Shown here in pieces: positions 51,328-60,020 of a stretch of 64,000 nt of DNA. The position numbers and the translations under genes are program-made. Source of the DNA: Streptomyces chattanoogensis (lineage in GTDB: Bacteria; Actinomycetota; Actinomycetes; Streptomycetales; Streptomycetaceae). Below the pieces are notes generated by a model, which was not told the origin of the DNA, did not search any database, and saw only the letters and a program-made list of their open reading frames with translations. Each line of letters starts with the position of its first letter. Position 1 is the stretch's first letter. The stretch lies in assembly GCF_001294335.1 (NCBI RefSeq), contig NZ_LGKG01000137.1, positions 62,001 to 126,000 on the forward strand. The letters are read 5' to 3'.

Positions 51328-52047
51328 TCAGGCGGTGACTGTGCAGCCGGTGGCTTCTCGCCAGGTGATGAAGCGGTGGTGCATTTCGGTTCGGTAGTCA
51401 CGGGCTGTGAGCAGGTGGCGTCGGGGCCGGAAGTGGGGGTGAGATGCCGCTGAAAGCGGAGAGGAATCTCTGTGCGTGGCCGGGTGAGGTGAAGCGCCGC
51501 ATGGCGCGCTCCCGTTGCCTCGTGGGCTGATGCGAGTTTTCCGCCCGGTTGTTCAGGTACCGAGAGCTGCGGTGCTCCACCGAGGGCATCACCTGGCGGT
51601 GCGCCGCGCCACAGGGAGCGCGGCTTGTCCGTAACGATCACCCGGGGCAGATACTCGTACTCCTTGAGCAGGCGGCGGAAGAACCGCTCGGCCGCACGCG
51701 CGTTCCGCTTGGGCTGGACGAGAATGTCGAGGACGTTGCCGTCCTGGTCAACGGCACGCCAGAGGTAGTGCTGCCGCCCGTTGGTCTTGATGAAACCTCG
51801 TCCATGTGCCACTTGTCCCGGGCCTGGGGCGACGCCGGCGCAGCCGGTTGGCGTAGTCCTGGCCGAACTTGGCGCACCACTGCCGCACCATCTCGTACGA
51901 GACCGTGACGCCCCGCTCCAGTATCAGCTCCTCGATCTCCCGGAAGGAGAGCGGGAAACGGTGGTACAGCCACACACAGTGAGCGATGACCTCGCCCGGA
52001 TACCGGAAGCCCTTGGACGACGGAGCGTCGACGGTGGCGGTCTCCAC
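51328..52047 (-). pseudogene. IS6-family transposase broken by several frameshifts
   Basis: The reverse strand carries GFRYPGEVIAHCVWLYHRFPLSFREIEELILERGVTVSYEMVRQW in one frame. DKWHMDEV follows in a second and IKTNGRQHYLWRAVDQDGNVLDILVQPKRNARAAERFFRRLL in a third. HRSSRYLNNRAENSHQPTRQRERAMRRFTSPG comes next in another, and finally YRTEMHHRFITWREATG in yet another. Joined, they make a normal IS6/IS26-type DDE transposase. At least four shifts separate the pieces, so the IS is dead. Its ends were not identified. Confidence 0.8.
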
Positions 52048-52205
52048 GAACAGGCCCTCTCCAAGACGATCGACCGAAAATCATCCCACGGACCCCGACC
52101 ACCAAGTTGACGGTGCCGCGGCGGCCCCGTCGATGCCGATCTCCCCAGACCTTCGTCCGACCGCCCCGCAGCAAACAGTTCACCATTACCTGAATTCAAG
52201 ATTCT

Positions 52206-52556
52206 ATGTACTCTAAAGAGATGCTGACCCTTGCCACCGAAGTCCAGGTACTGGCGCGCTTCGGGCGGGCCCTCGCTGACCCGATCCGCTGCCAGTTGAT
52301 GCTGGCCCTGCGCGAATCCCCGGAGCACCCTGCCCATTTGGCCGACCGGCTCGGGATCTCGCGCACCCGGCTGTCCAATCACCTGGCATGCCTGCGCGAC
52401 TGCGGGCTGGTGGTCGCGGTACCTGTCGGTCGCCGCACCCGCTATGAACTCGCCGACCCCCGGCTCGGTCATGCACTCGACAACCTGCGCACCGCGATCA
52501 CCGCCGTCGAGGCCGACCGCACTTGCGTCGAAGCCGACAAGAGGGGGTGCTGCTAG
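52206..52556 (+). CDS. ArsR/SmtB-family metal-sensing repressor
   Basis: This is a 116-residue protein. The winged-helix core reads RFGRALADPIRCQLMLALRESPEHPAHLADRLGISRTRLSNHLACLRDCGLVVAVPVGRRTRYEL. Cysteines at RCQL, HLACLRDCG and the C-terminal DRTCVEADKRGCC resemble CmtR-like sensors that bind cadmium or lead. The ATG follows AAAGAG. The downstream cation exporter starts at the base after the stop, so they form an operon that the repressor probably controls through the AT-rich region just upstream (52185-52205). Confidence 0.85.
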   Translation: MYSKEMLTLATEVQVLARFGRALADPIRCQLMLALRESPEHPAHLADRLGISRTRLSNHLACLRDCGLVVAVPVGRRTRYELADPRLGHALDNLRTAITAVEADRTCVEADKRGCC

Positions 52557-53258
52557 GTGATGTCCACGTCCATAGGCACCGGCCCGGCCCACCAGGAGGT
52601 ACTCGCGCGCCGGATACGTCTGCTGGTGGCCGCCACCATCACCTACAACGTCATCGAGGCGGTCGTCGCCATCATGTGCGGCGCTCTCGCCTCCTCCGCC
52701 GCCCTCATCGGCTTCGGCTTCGACTCGGTGATCGAGGTCTCCTCCGCCGTTGCTGTGGCATGGCAGTTCTCCGCCAGCGACCAGGCCGTCCGCGAGGCCC
52801 GGGAGAAGACCACCCTTCGCATCATCGCGCTTTCGTTCTTCGCCCTCGCTGCATACGTGGCTGTCGACTCCCTCCGGGCGCTCACGGGCACTGGTGAAGC
52901 CGCGCACTCGGTAGCCGGCATCGTCCTTGCTGCCCTCTCGCTGGCTGTCATGCCGTTCCTGTCGTTCGCCCAGCGCAAGGCCGGACGCGAACTCCACTCT
53001 GCCGCCGCGGTCGCCGACTCCAAGCAGACCCTGCTGTGCACCTACCTGTCCGCCGTGCTCCTGCTCGGGCTCCTTGCCAACCTGCTGTTCGACTGGGCGT
53101 GGGCCGACCCGATCGCCGCCCTCGTGATCGCCACCGTCGCTGCCAAGGAAGGCCGCGACGCCTGGCGCGGAGACGGATGCTGCACGATGCCCGCTGCCTC
53201 TGAGGCGCCCGCCACTTCCGGCGTCAACGGCTGCCGATCCGGATCCGATGCCTGCTGA
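52557..53258 (+). CDS. Cation-efflux membrane protein (CDF-like)
   Basis: This is a 233-residue protein from GTG 52557. Five or six hydrophobic segments are visible (about 22-40, 45-63, 90-110, 122-140, 158-180). The pattern ITYNVIEAVVAIMCGALASSAALIGFGFDSVIEVSSA matches the first helices of cation-diffusion-type exporters, with conserved Asp in FDSVIE. A later helix has AVADSKQTLLCTYLSAVLLLGLLAN. The C-terminal tail is cysteine-rich (GDGCC). It probably exports the metal sensed by the ArsR-type repressor upstream. Confidence 0.82.
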   Translation: MMSTSIGTGPAHQEVLARRIRLLVAATITYNVIEAVVAIMCGALASSAALIGFGFDSVIEVSSAVAVAWQFSASDQAVREAREKTTLRIIALSFFALAAYVAVDSLRALTGTGEAAHSVAGIVLAALSLAVMPFLSFAQRKAGRELHSAAAVADSKQTLLCTYLSAVLLLGLLANLLFDWAWADPIAALVIATVAAKEGRDAWRGDGCCTMPAASEAPATSGVNGCRSGSDAC

Positions 53259-53333
53259 GTCCCGCTGCGCTGCACCAAGGCGAGCAGCTGAAGGTGCAGC
53301 TGTCCCTTCGCCCGTTCCCCGGGCGGACCTGAG

Positions 53334-53400
53334 CGCACCCGCCGGTCCTTCAACGGCGCCGCCATCAGTACCTCGTCGGCGGTGTGGCAGCTCGCCCGAC
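53334..53400 (-). pseudogene. Vestige of a P-type ATPase C-terminus
   Basis: The reverse strand encodes TADEVLMAAPLKDRRVR, closely matching VADDVLIAAPLEDHRVR at the end of the P-type ATPase at 55647. By eye, about 40 of 49 bases agree between 53336-53384 and 55648-55696. Nothing else of the gene remains upstream on that strand. Confidence 0.65.
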
Positions 53401-53633
53401 TCCGCGCCGCCGCAGCGGAATCGGGCGGGCGGTTCGCGGACCGCTCAACCGAATGCCTCGGCCCGTGCGGACAGGCCAACATCGTCGTCGTCCAGCCCTC
53501 CGGCGAAGGCCGTCGCCGGAGGGCTGGCGGGCGACCTGGATCGGCTGGGCGCTGGGGATGACAGCACCGACGACAAATTCCCCTGGGCGCAGGCGCGTAC
53601 CCGCGCTCACGGACGCTGTGCACGCCGGTGACA

Positions 53634-53994
53634 TGGCGAGCGGTCTGCCAGTGCAGGTCAGGGCCGCTCGCCTCGGCGACGCCACGGTCTGCACGGTCGC
53701 CGCCACCCTTCAGACCCTGGGCACCCCGTCCCGGTTCCTGATTCTCACGCGACTGCGGCACGGGCCGCTGTCGGTGACCGAACTCACCGCGGCCGTCGGG
53801 ACGGAGCAGTCCGCCGTCTCCCACCAATTCGCTGCTGTGCGTCCTCAGCCTCTTCACCGCCGCCGTGCTGGGCGAAGCATCGTCTACCGCCTCTACGACA
53901 ATCACGTCGCGCAACTACTGGACGAAGCCTTTACCGCATCGAGCACTTGCGCCTCGCCATGCGCGATGACGCGGATGCCGCTCCCGGCGGTTGA
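53634..53994 (+). pseudogene. Second ArsR-family regulator, degenerate and frameshifted
   Basis: ATG 53634 opens TVCTVAATLQTLGTPSRFLILTRLRHGPLSVTELTAAVGTEQSAVSHQ, the ArsR helix-turn-helix. The next segment (FAAVRPQPLHRRRAGRSIVYRLYDNHVAQLLDEA) is recognisable but its recognition-helix end looks altered. After DEA the expected end YRIEHLRLAMRDDADAAPGG is found in another frame, closing at TGA 53992. A shift near the TTTACC at 53930 explains this. Originally it was probably a NmtR/CzrA-like metal sensor. Confidence 0.65.
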
Positions 53995-54090
53995 CCGCAA
54001 TGAGGCAGGGGCCTGGTAGACGCGCTCTCAAAGGGTGTAATGACCCTAGCAAGGGGGAAGTGGTTACCGTCGAACCGCGCACGTCGAGGT

Positions 54091-54181
54091 CGGGCATGCC
54101 CGTACGAGGGGTCTCGTGGCGGCTGCCTGTGTATCCGGACCCGCGTCTGAGGTCTCTGCCAATATCGGAGGAGTTCCTCCG
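54091..54181 (+). promoter_or_regulatory. Leader region with two palindromes upstream of the PLP-enzyme gene
   Basis: CGGGCATGCCCG at 54091-54102 is a perfect palindrome. CGGAGGAGTTCCTCCG at 54166-54181 is a seven-base stem with a two-base centre. They lie in the 290-base stretch before the PLP-enzyme start, which holds no gene. They could be operators or a transcript leader. Confidence 0.35.
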
Positions 54182-54282
54182 CATTCGTCGCCGAGCGGGG
54201 CTCTGCGCCTCTCAAGACGCGGTTTCCGGAGCCGGTGCCTCGACGGGCACTACTGGCCGATCACACGTCCGGGGGGACAGCC

Positions 54283-55726
54283 GTGTTGTACGACAGCATC
54301 ATCGACGCCATCGGGAATACCCCGCTGGTGCACATCGACCCGGCCGTGCACGGTCTGCGTCACATCGACCTGTACGCCAAACTGGAGTTGCTCAACCCCT
54401 TCGGCTCGGTCAAGGACCGCGCCGCGTGGAACATGGCGCAGCCCGGCCTGGCTACCGCAGTGGAGAGGGGCAGCCAGGTAGTGGAGCTGTCCAGCGGCAA
54501 TACGGCGAAGGCCCTGGCTGTGATCGCGGGGATGCACGGCCTGTCGTTCAAGAGCGTCACGAACCGGATGCGGGTACCGGAAATCAAGGATCTGCTTCTG
54601 CTGCTGGGTGCCGAGATCGAGGAGCTGCCCGGACAGACCGAATGCCTCGACCCGACCAATACCGAAGACCCGTTGACTCTCTTTCACCGGGAGTTGTCCG
54701 AGCCCGGCAGGGCTTACCTGCACACGGACCAGTACTTCAATGCCCGCAACAGCGAGGCGCACGCCGCCGGCACCGGGCCGGAGATCGTGAAGGATCTGGG
54801 CGGCCGGGCACCAGACTGGTTCATCGCCTGCGTGGGTACCGCCGGTTCCTCCACCGGGGTGGCAGGAGTGCTGCGCGGGCACGATCCGAACGTGAAGGTT
54901 GTGGGTCTGGTTGCGGGCAAGCACGACTTCATACCGGGCATCCGCACCATCGATGAGGCATATGAGGTCGGCCTCGTCGACCCGGCCACCTACGATGCTC
55001 CGGAGCCGGTGACCTCCGACGAGGCCATTGACGGCATGCTGACCCTGGCCCGCCGCTGCGGCATCCTGGCCGGACCCACCGGCGGAGCCGCCTACCACGG
55101 GACCGTACGACACCTACGCGCGGCCGATACAGAGCTGACGTCACGTCAGGCCAGAGGCGGGGGGCCGCAAATCGGCGGTATTCATCGTGCGCGACCGTAT
55201 CGAGAGCTACGTCAGCTATATCAAGCAGCGGCGTCCCGACCTCTCCCATCAGCCGCCTCGCAAGAACTCGGTGGCCGACCTGACCAGCGCTGAGATCGGC
55301 GCGGCCTCGGTTATCGACGTCCAGGAAGCCCAGCAGTGGATCGCGCAGGAGCGGCCCGTGGTGGTCGACCTGCGCAGCCCGTTCGCGTATGCCTCGCTGC
55401 ACATCGAGGGAGCGATCAACATCGTCGACGAGCTGTTCGCCGAGCTGGTGCGAGGGGGCTTGCCGTTCAGCAGGCGGCAGCCGGTCCTGCTGACCTGTCC
55501 CGTCGGCGAACAGTCCGCCCGTTACGCTGCGCTGCTGACGCGTATGGGACATCCCGACGTCCGTAGTCTCACCGGCGGCATCATTGCCTGGCGCGACGCT
55601 GACCCGGGACTGACGGGGAGGCCGGGACACGCTCCCGGGCGAGATGTCAGCGCACCCGGTGGTCCTCCAGTGGCGCTGCGATCAGTACGTCGTCGGCCAC
55701 CGGGGGAAGGTGCGGGGTGTGGTTGA
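54283..55726 (+). pseudogene. Cysteine-synthase-like PLP enzyme fused to rhodanese domain, frameshifted
   Basis: GTG 54283 opens YDSIIDAIGNTPLVHIDPAV, a fold-type II PLP enzyme. Its lysine lies in NPFGSVKDRAAW, SSGNTAK binds substrate, and VGTAGSSTGVAGV and AGPTGGAAYHG bind phosphate. After about 290 codons the frame is lost at a run of six G (55164-55169). One base fewer gives AVFIVRDRIESYVSYIKQRRPD and then a rhodanese domain (VVVDLRSPFAYASLHIEGAINIVDE, LLTCPVGEQSARYAALL) with catalytic Cys in CPVGEQS. I recall intact fusions in streptomycetes. The enzyme would act in cysteine or sulfur chemistry. Confidence 0.75.
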
Positions 55727-57860
55727 CCAGCCGGGCGGAGTTGCCGACCACTGCGATGCTGCTGGTGTTGTGCAGCAGAGCGGCCAGGACCGGGTTCATG
55801 GAGCCGCCGGCGCCTGCGATCAGGCCGAGGAGGTTGACGCCGATGGCGAGGCCGTAGTTCTGGCGGACGACGCGCAGGGTGTGGCGGCTGAGTTCGACGA
55901 CGGCGGGGACCTGCCGCAGGTCGTCGCCGGGCAGGGCGATGTCGGCGGTTTCCAGGGCGACATGGGAGGAGTGCGCGCCCATGGAGATGCCGACGTCGGC
56001 GAGGGCCAGGGCGGGGGCGTCGTTGGTGCCGTCGCCGACCATCGCGACCGTGTAGCCCTCAGCCTGGAGATCGCGGATCAGCTGGAGCTTGCCCTCGGGC
56101 AGAGCGTGCGCGTGGACTTCGGCGATGCCGAGGGTGTCGGCGACGGCCTGGGCGGTCTCGGGTGCGTCGCCGGTGAGCAGCACTACACGGGACACTCCGA
56201 GGTCGGTCAGCTGCCGGATGACGGTGCCGGCCCCAGACCGTACGGCGTCGGAGACTCCGAGCAGGCCGATCAGGTCCTCGTCGTGGGCGATGCAGATGAC
56301 GGTCTCGCCACCGCCGCGCAGCTGTTCGGTCCATCCCTGGGCTTCACCGGTCAGCTCGACGCCGTGCTGGCGGAGCAAGGCGGGGCTGCCCACCAGCAGC
56401 TGGGTGCCATCGAGTTCGGCGCGCATGCCCATGCCGAGGACGACTTCGCAGGCTTGGTGGATGGGCGCGCGCAGGTGTTGTTCCTCGGTGTGGGCGACGA
56501 TGGCCTGGGCGAGGGGGTGGCGGGCGTGCAGTTCGCCGGAGGCGGCCAGGGAGAGGACCTGGTCGGCGGTGTATCGGTCGCTGAGGGTGACCACGCTGGT
56601 GACCAGCGGCCGCCCGAAGGTGAGGGTGCCGGTCTTGTCGAAGACGACGGCGGTGACCCGGCCGATGCCCTCCAGGTGGGTGCCGCCCTTGATGAGGGTG
56701 CCGCGGCGGGCGCCGTTGCCGATGGCGGCGCTGATGGCGGTGGGCGTGGCGAGCCCGGCCGCGCAGGGACAGGCGATCAGCAGCATCGTCATGGCGCGGC
56801 GGGCGTCGCGGGTGACGGCGTAGGTCAGGGCGGCGAGGGCGAAGGAGACGGGGACGAAGCGCTGGGTGAAGCGGGTGGCGACGGTTTGGATCGGCGCCCG
56901 GTCGGACTGCGCCTCCTCGACGCGGCTGATGATGCGGCCGACGGTGGTGTCCGCGCCGACGGAGGTGGCACGGACGGTGAGCGAGCCGGAGGTGACGATG
57001 GTCCCGGCGTAGACCTCGGCGTCCGCGCGGGCGTAGATGGGCAGCGCCTCACCGGTGATCGCGGCTTGGTCGACGAGGGCTTCGCCGCTGACGACCTGTC
57101 CGTCGACCGGGATCCGGTGGTGCTCGTAGACGGCCACGGCGTCGCCCGGCGCGACCTCTTCGAGCGCCACCTCGACCTCGACACGTCCCTCGCCGTCCGC
57201 TCCTTCGCCTCCATCCTCCCGCACGAGCCAGACCCGCTCCTCGCCGATGGTGAGCAACTCCTCGATGGCGCGCCGGGTACGGCGCAGGGTCAGGGTCTGT
57301 AGAAACTCGCCGATGTTCAGCAGCCACAGGACGGTGAGGGCCACCACGTTCTCGCGCAGTACCAGCGAGATGACGGTGGCTGCCGTAACGAGGGTGTCGG
57401 TACCTGGGTGACTGCGGCCGCGCAGCGAACGCAGGGCGCCACGGAAGAACGGCAGGCCGGTGAAGAGGGTGATTGCCCCCAGGAGGCCGGAGGAGCCGGC
57501 AGTGATGCGGGGGCGGCGCAGCAGCCGGCGCACAGCTACGAGAGCGAGGACCGCGCCACCAACGACCAGCCGGGCGAGTTCGCCGGTGGAGGAGTCGGGC
57601 GTGGAACGCGTGGGTTTCGCGGGCATGGAGGCGGGTGGGGCCTCTTCGAGTGCGGCGATCAAGCGGTCGACGTCCAGGAGGTCCGGCACCATCCAGATCA
57701 CCACGCTGCCGGTGCGCGGGAAAATGCGCAGCGCCCGGAAGCCCCGCATCCCAGTCAGCCGTTCATCGACCAAGCCTGCACTGCCGGGGCGCGCCCGTAC
57801 CCACGGGACGGTCAGCCGGGCCCGTCCCGAGGCGACGGAGCGGACGACCACACCGGACAT
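55647..57860 (-). CDS. CtpC-like P1B-type metal-exporting ATPase
   Basis: This is a 737-residue protein. It has membrane segments in the N-terminal third, the actuator loop TGEALP, the metal-binding ACPCAAGLATPT (CPC) helix, the phosphorylation site DKTGTLT, the nucleotide-binding region with HPLAQAI and the hinge GDGTNDAPALALADVG. No N-terminal CxxC metal domain is present. It starts three bases after a DUF1490 gene, the pairing known for the Mycobacterium tuberculosis CtpC-PacL1 zinc-efflux system. Export of zinc or manganese is the likely role. Confidence 0.9.
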   Translation of the reverse strand: MSGVVVRSVASGRARLTVPWVRARPGSAGLVDERLTGMRGFRALRIFPRTGSVVIWMVPDLLDVDRLIAALEEAPPASMPAKPTRSTPDSSTGELARLVVGGAVLALVAVRRLLRRPRITAGSSGLLGAITLFTGLPFFRGALRSLRGRSHPGTDTLVTAATVISLVLRENVVALTVLWLLNIGEFLQTLTLRRTRRAIEELLTIGEERVWLVREDGGEGADGEGRVEVEVALEEVAPGDAVAVYEHHRIPVDGQVVSGEALVDQAAITGEALPIYARADAEVYAGTIVTSGSLTVRATSVGADTTVGRIISRVEEAQSDRAPIQTVATRFTQRFVPVSFALAALTYAVTRDARRAMTMLLIACPCAAGLATPTAISAAIGNGARRGTLIKGGTHLEGIGRVTAVVFDKTGTLTFGRPLVTSVVTLSDRYTADQVLSLAASGELHARHPLAQAIVAHTEEQHLRAPIHQACEVVLGMGMRAELDGTQLLVGSPALLRQHGVELTGEAQGWTEQLRGGGETVICIAHDEDLIGLLGVSDAVRSGAGTVIRQLTDLGVSRVVLLTGDAPETAQAVADTLGIAEVHAHALPEGKLQLIRDLQAEGYTVAMVGDGTNDAPALALADVGISMGAHSSHVALETADIALPGDDLRQVPAVVELSRHTLRVVRQNYGLAIGVNLLGLIAGAGGSMNPVLAALLHNTSSIAVVGNSARLVNHTPHLPPVADDVLIAAPLEDHRVR

Positions 57861-57862
57861 GG

Positions 57863-58174
57863 TTAGTGCTCGTGGTCGTGCTCGTGGCCCTCAGTCGCAA
57901 CCGCAGAGGGTGGCGGAACCTCTTCGCCCAGTGACGTACGGGCCTCGGCGAGAACGTCACCGGCCTTGAGCCGGGCCTCTTCCGCGGCCGACGCCAGCCA
58001 ACGCCCAGCCACGATTCCACCGGCCAGGCCCCCGACAACCGCCTTGCGTGCGGCAGGCTTTGCTTCAGGGAGGCGCTTGGCTGCACCTTTGATGATCAGG
58101 GCGCCCACCACTCCGGAGATCGCGTAGTGCGCGAGGCGCCCAGCTGCTGCGCCGGCGAGCGCGACGGGATGCAT
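57863..58174 (-). CDS. DUF1490 (PacL-like) partner of the P-type ATPase
   Basis: This is a 103-residue protein starting at ATG after AAGGAG. The N-terminal part (GRLAHYAISGVVGALIIKGAAKRLPEAKPAARKAVVGGLAGGIVAGRW) contains one or two hydrophobic segments, then a helix and a histidine-rich end, GHEHDHEH. In mycobacteria, proteins of this family (PacL) bind zinc through a C-terminal Asp/His motif and stabilise the partner ATPase. Here the ATPase start follows three bases after the stop. Function is inferred from that pairing. Confidence 0.85.
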   Translation of the reverse strand: MHPVALAGAAAGRLAHYAISGVVGALIIKGAAKRLPEAKPAARKAVVGGLAGGIVAGRWLASAAEEARLKAGDVLAEARTSLGEEVPPPSAVATEGHEHDHEH

Positions 58175-58203
58175 GAGATCTCCTTCCGTCAAAACCGCTC
58201 CCT

Positions 58204-59130
58204 TCAAGTGTGCGTCTGTACGGGGTCGCCGGGCGAACCGAGTGCGATCCGCCCGACCTGCTTCGTGCGCAGCGTCTCCACCAGCCGGCACCCGAGGTAG
58301 ATCACGAACGCGATGGTGGTGACATACGGGCTGATGGGAATGGTGCTGCCGAGCGCGAGCAGAGTCCCACCTTCCATCGCACACAGCGCAAAGACCACGC
58401 TCAGCACAGGCAGCAACACGGGGGACGCAGTGATCCGGGCCGCCGCAGCCGCTGGCGTGACCAGCAGCGCAAGCACCAGCAACGCCCCCACGATCTGCAC
58501 GCACAGCGCCACCGCCAGGCCCAGCAGCAGCATGAAGACCAAGGACAGCGCCCGAATCGGCACTCCGCGGGCCTCGGCCACCTCCGGATCGACACCGGCG
58601 AAGGTCAGCGGCTTCCACACGACGGCAAGCGCGATGAGCACCACCACGGATGTGCCGATGAGCCAGGCCATCTGCGGCGTGTCGACAGCGATGATCTGGC
58701 CGGTCAGGATGCCGAATTTGTTCGCCGCGCGCCCCTTGTAGAGGGACAGGAACAGCACCCCGAGCCCGAGCCCGAACGGCATGATGATGCCGATCACCGA
58801 ATTGCGGTCGCGAGCGCGGACACCCAGAACGCCGATCGCTGCCGCCGCCAGCAGGGATCCCACGATGGACCCGGCCACGATGTTCACTCCAAGCAGCAGC
58901 GCCGCCGAGGCCCCGGCGAACGACAACTCGCTGATGCCGTGCACCGCGAACGGCAGATCCCGCATGATCACGAATACTCCGACCAGCCCGCCGACCAAGC
59001 CGAGCAGCGCACCGGCGAGCAGCGAATTCTGGACCAGTGCGAGCAGTTCGCCGTAGTGGTCGAAGTTGAAGATCTGATGCCAGATGCCGCCGTCTCCCCC
59101 GCCATCGGCGACCAGCCCAAGCCCGATCAC
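58204..59130 (-). CDS. Metal ABC transporter permease (ZnuB-like)
   Basis: This is a 308-residue protein with eight or nine hydrophobic segments, starting at a GTG that overlaps the ATPase stop. It shows the family pattern of zinc/manganese permeases: NSLLAGALLGLVGGLVGVFVIMRDLPFAVHGISELSFAGASAALLLG, DRNSVIGIIMPFGLGLGVLFLSLYKG and VGALLVLALLVTPAAAAARIT. It forms the membrane channel for a periplasm-type metal-binding protein encoded two genes upstream. Zinc is the likely metal. Confidence 0.88.
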   Translation of the reverse strand: MIGLGLVADGGGDGGIWHQIFNFDHYGELLALVQNSLLAGALLGLVGGLVGVFVIMRDLPFAVHGISELSFAGASAALLLGVNIVAGSIVGSLLAAAAIGVLGVRARDRNSVIGIIMPFGLGLGVLFLSLYKGRAANKFGILTGQIIAVDTPQMAWLIGTSVVVLIALAVVWKPLTFAGVDPEVAEARGVPIRALSLVFMLLLGLAVALCVQIVGALLVLALLVTPAAAAARITASPVLLPVLSVVFALCAMEGGTLLALGSTIPISPYVTTIAFVIYLGCRLVETLRTKQVGRIALGSPGDPVQTHT

Positions 59131-60020
59131 TGGCTCTCTCCCTCCTCCGGCGCATCGGCGTGCGGGTGGTCAGGGCCAGCGTCGGGGGCCCCGACCACGA
59201 CAATCCGGCCCCCGATGCGAATGACGTCGACGTGCGTGCCGTACAGCTCCGAGAGGGCCGCGGAGGTCATGACTTCGTCCGGGGGCCCTATCCGGAATCC
59301 GCCCCCGGCCAGGTAGAGGATGCGGTCCACCAGGCCCAGGACGGGGTTGATCTCGTGCGTCACGAAGACGACCGCGGTCTCGGCGGCGCGGAGCCGACGT
59401 TCCACCAAGGTGACGACCGTGCGCTGATGCTGTAGATCGAGCGAGAGCAGGGGCTCGTCGCACAGCAAGATCCGCGGGTCGGTCGCCAGCGCCTGGGCGA
59501 TGCGGACCCGCTGTCGCTCGCCGCCGGACAGCCGTCCGACCGGAACATCCGCGTAGCACGTCGCGCCGACCGAGGCCAGGAGGTCGTCCACGCGGCGGCG
59601 CACCGCGGGCCGGGTCAGCGGCAGGCCCCAGAGATGCCCGTCCAGGCCGAGGCGCACCAGGTCACGGGCGCGGAGCATGGTGTGGGCAGGCAGTGAGGTC
59701 TGCTGCGGGATGTACCCGATGTGCCGGCCGCCACGACGCGGCGCGTGTCCGAGGACGGTCAGCGATCCCTCGGTGAGCTGCTGCCGGCCGAGCAGCACCC
59801 GCAGCAGGCTGGTCTTGCCCGACCCGTTCGGCCCGAGTACGGCGAGGAGTTCTCCCGGCTGTACGTCGAGGTCCAGGCCGCGCCACAGGACCCGGTCGCC
59901 GTAGGCCAGAGTGCCACTGCGCATACTGATCACGGGTCCGGCCGCCGGGCTCTCCCTGCCCCGCCCGGCGGTTCCGCTCGGCTCGGGAGACGGCGCTACG
60001 GCCTCGGTTCGGTCCATCAC
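59127..60020 (-). CDS. Metal ABC transporter ATPase (ZnuC-like)
   Basis: This is a 297-residue ATP-binding protein. Walker A is GPNGSGKTS, followed by the Q-loop in GYIPQQTSL, the signature LSGGERQRVRIAQALA, Walker B LLCDEPLLSLD and the switch His in VFVTHEINP. The first 35 residues are a disordered extension and the C-terminus has an Asp/His-rich tail (PDAGPDHPHADAPEEG) that may bind metal. It overlaps both neighbours by four bases (GTGA), so the three importer genes are co-translated. Confidence 0.9.
   Translation of the reverse strand: MMDRTEAVAPSPEPSGTAGRGRESPAAGPVISMRSGTLAYGDRVLWRGLDLDVQPGELLAVLGPNGSGKTSLLRVLLGRQQLTEGSLTVLGHAPRRGGRHIGYIPQQTSLPAHTMLRARDLVRLGLDGHLWGLPLTRPAVRRRVDDLLASVGATCYADVPVGRLSGGERQRVRIAQALATDPRILLCDEPLLSLDLQHQRTVVTLVERRLRAAETAVVFVTHEINPVLGLVDRILYLAGGGFRIGPPDEVMTSAALSELYGTHVDVIRIGGRIVVVGAPDAGPDHPHADAPEEGESQ

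Noticed and set aside
50913-51338. Forward 141-codon frame opposite the possible reverse-strand small gene
   Set aside because: Composition rich in Ser, Arg and Gly with no motif; codon bias is weaker than on the reverse strand.
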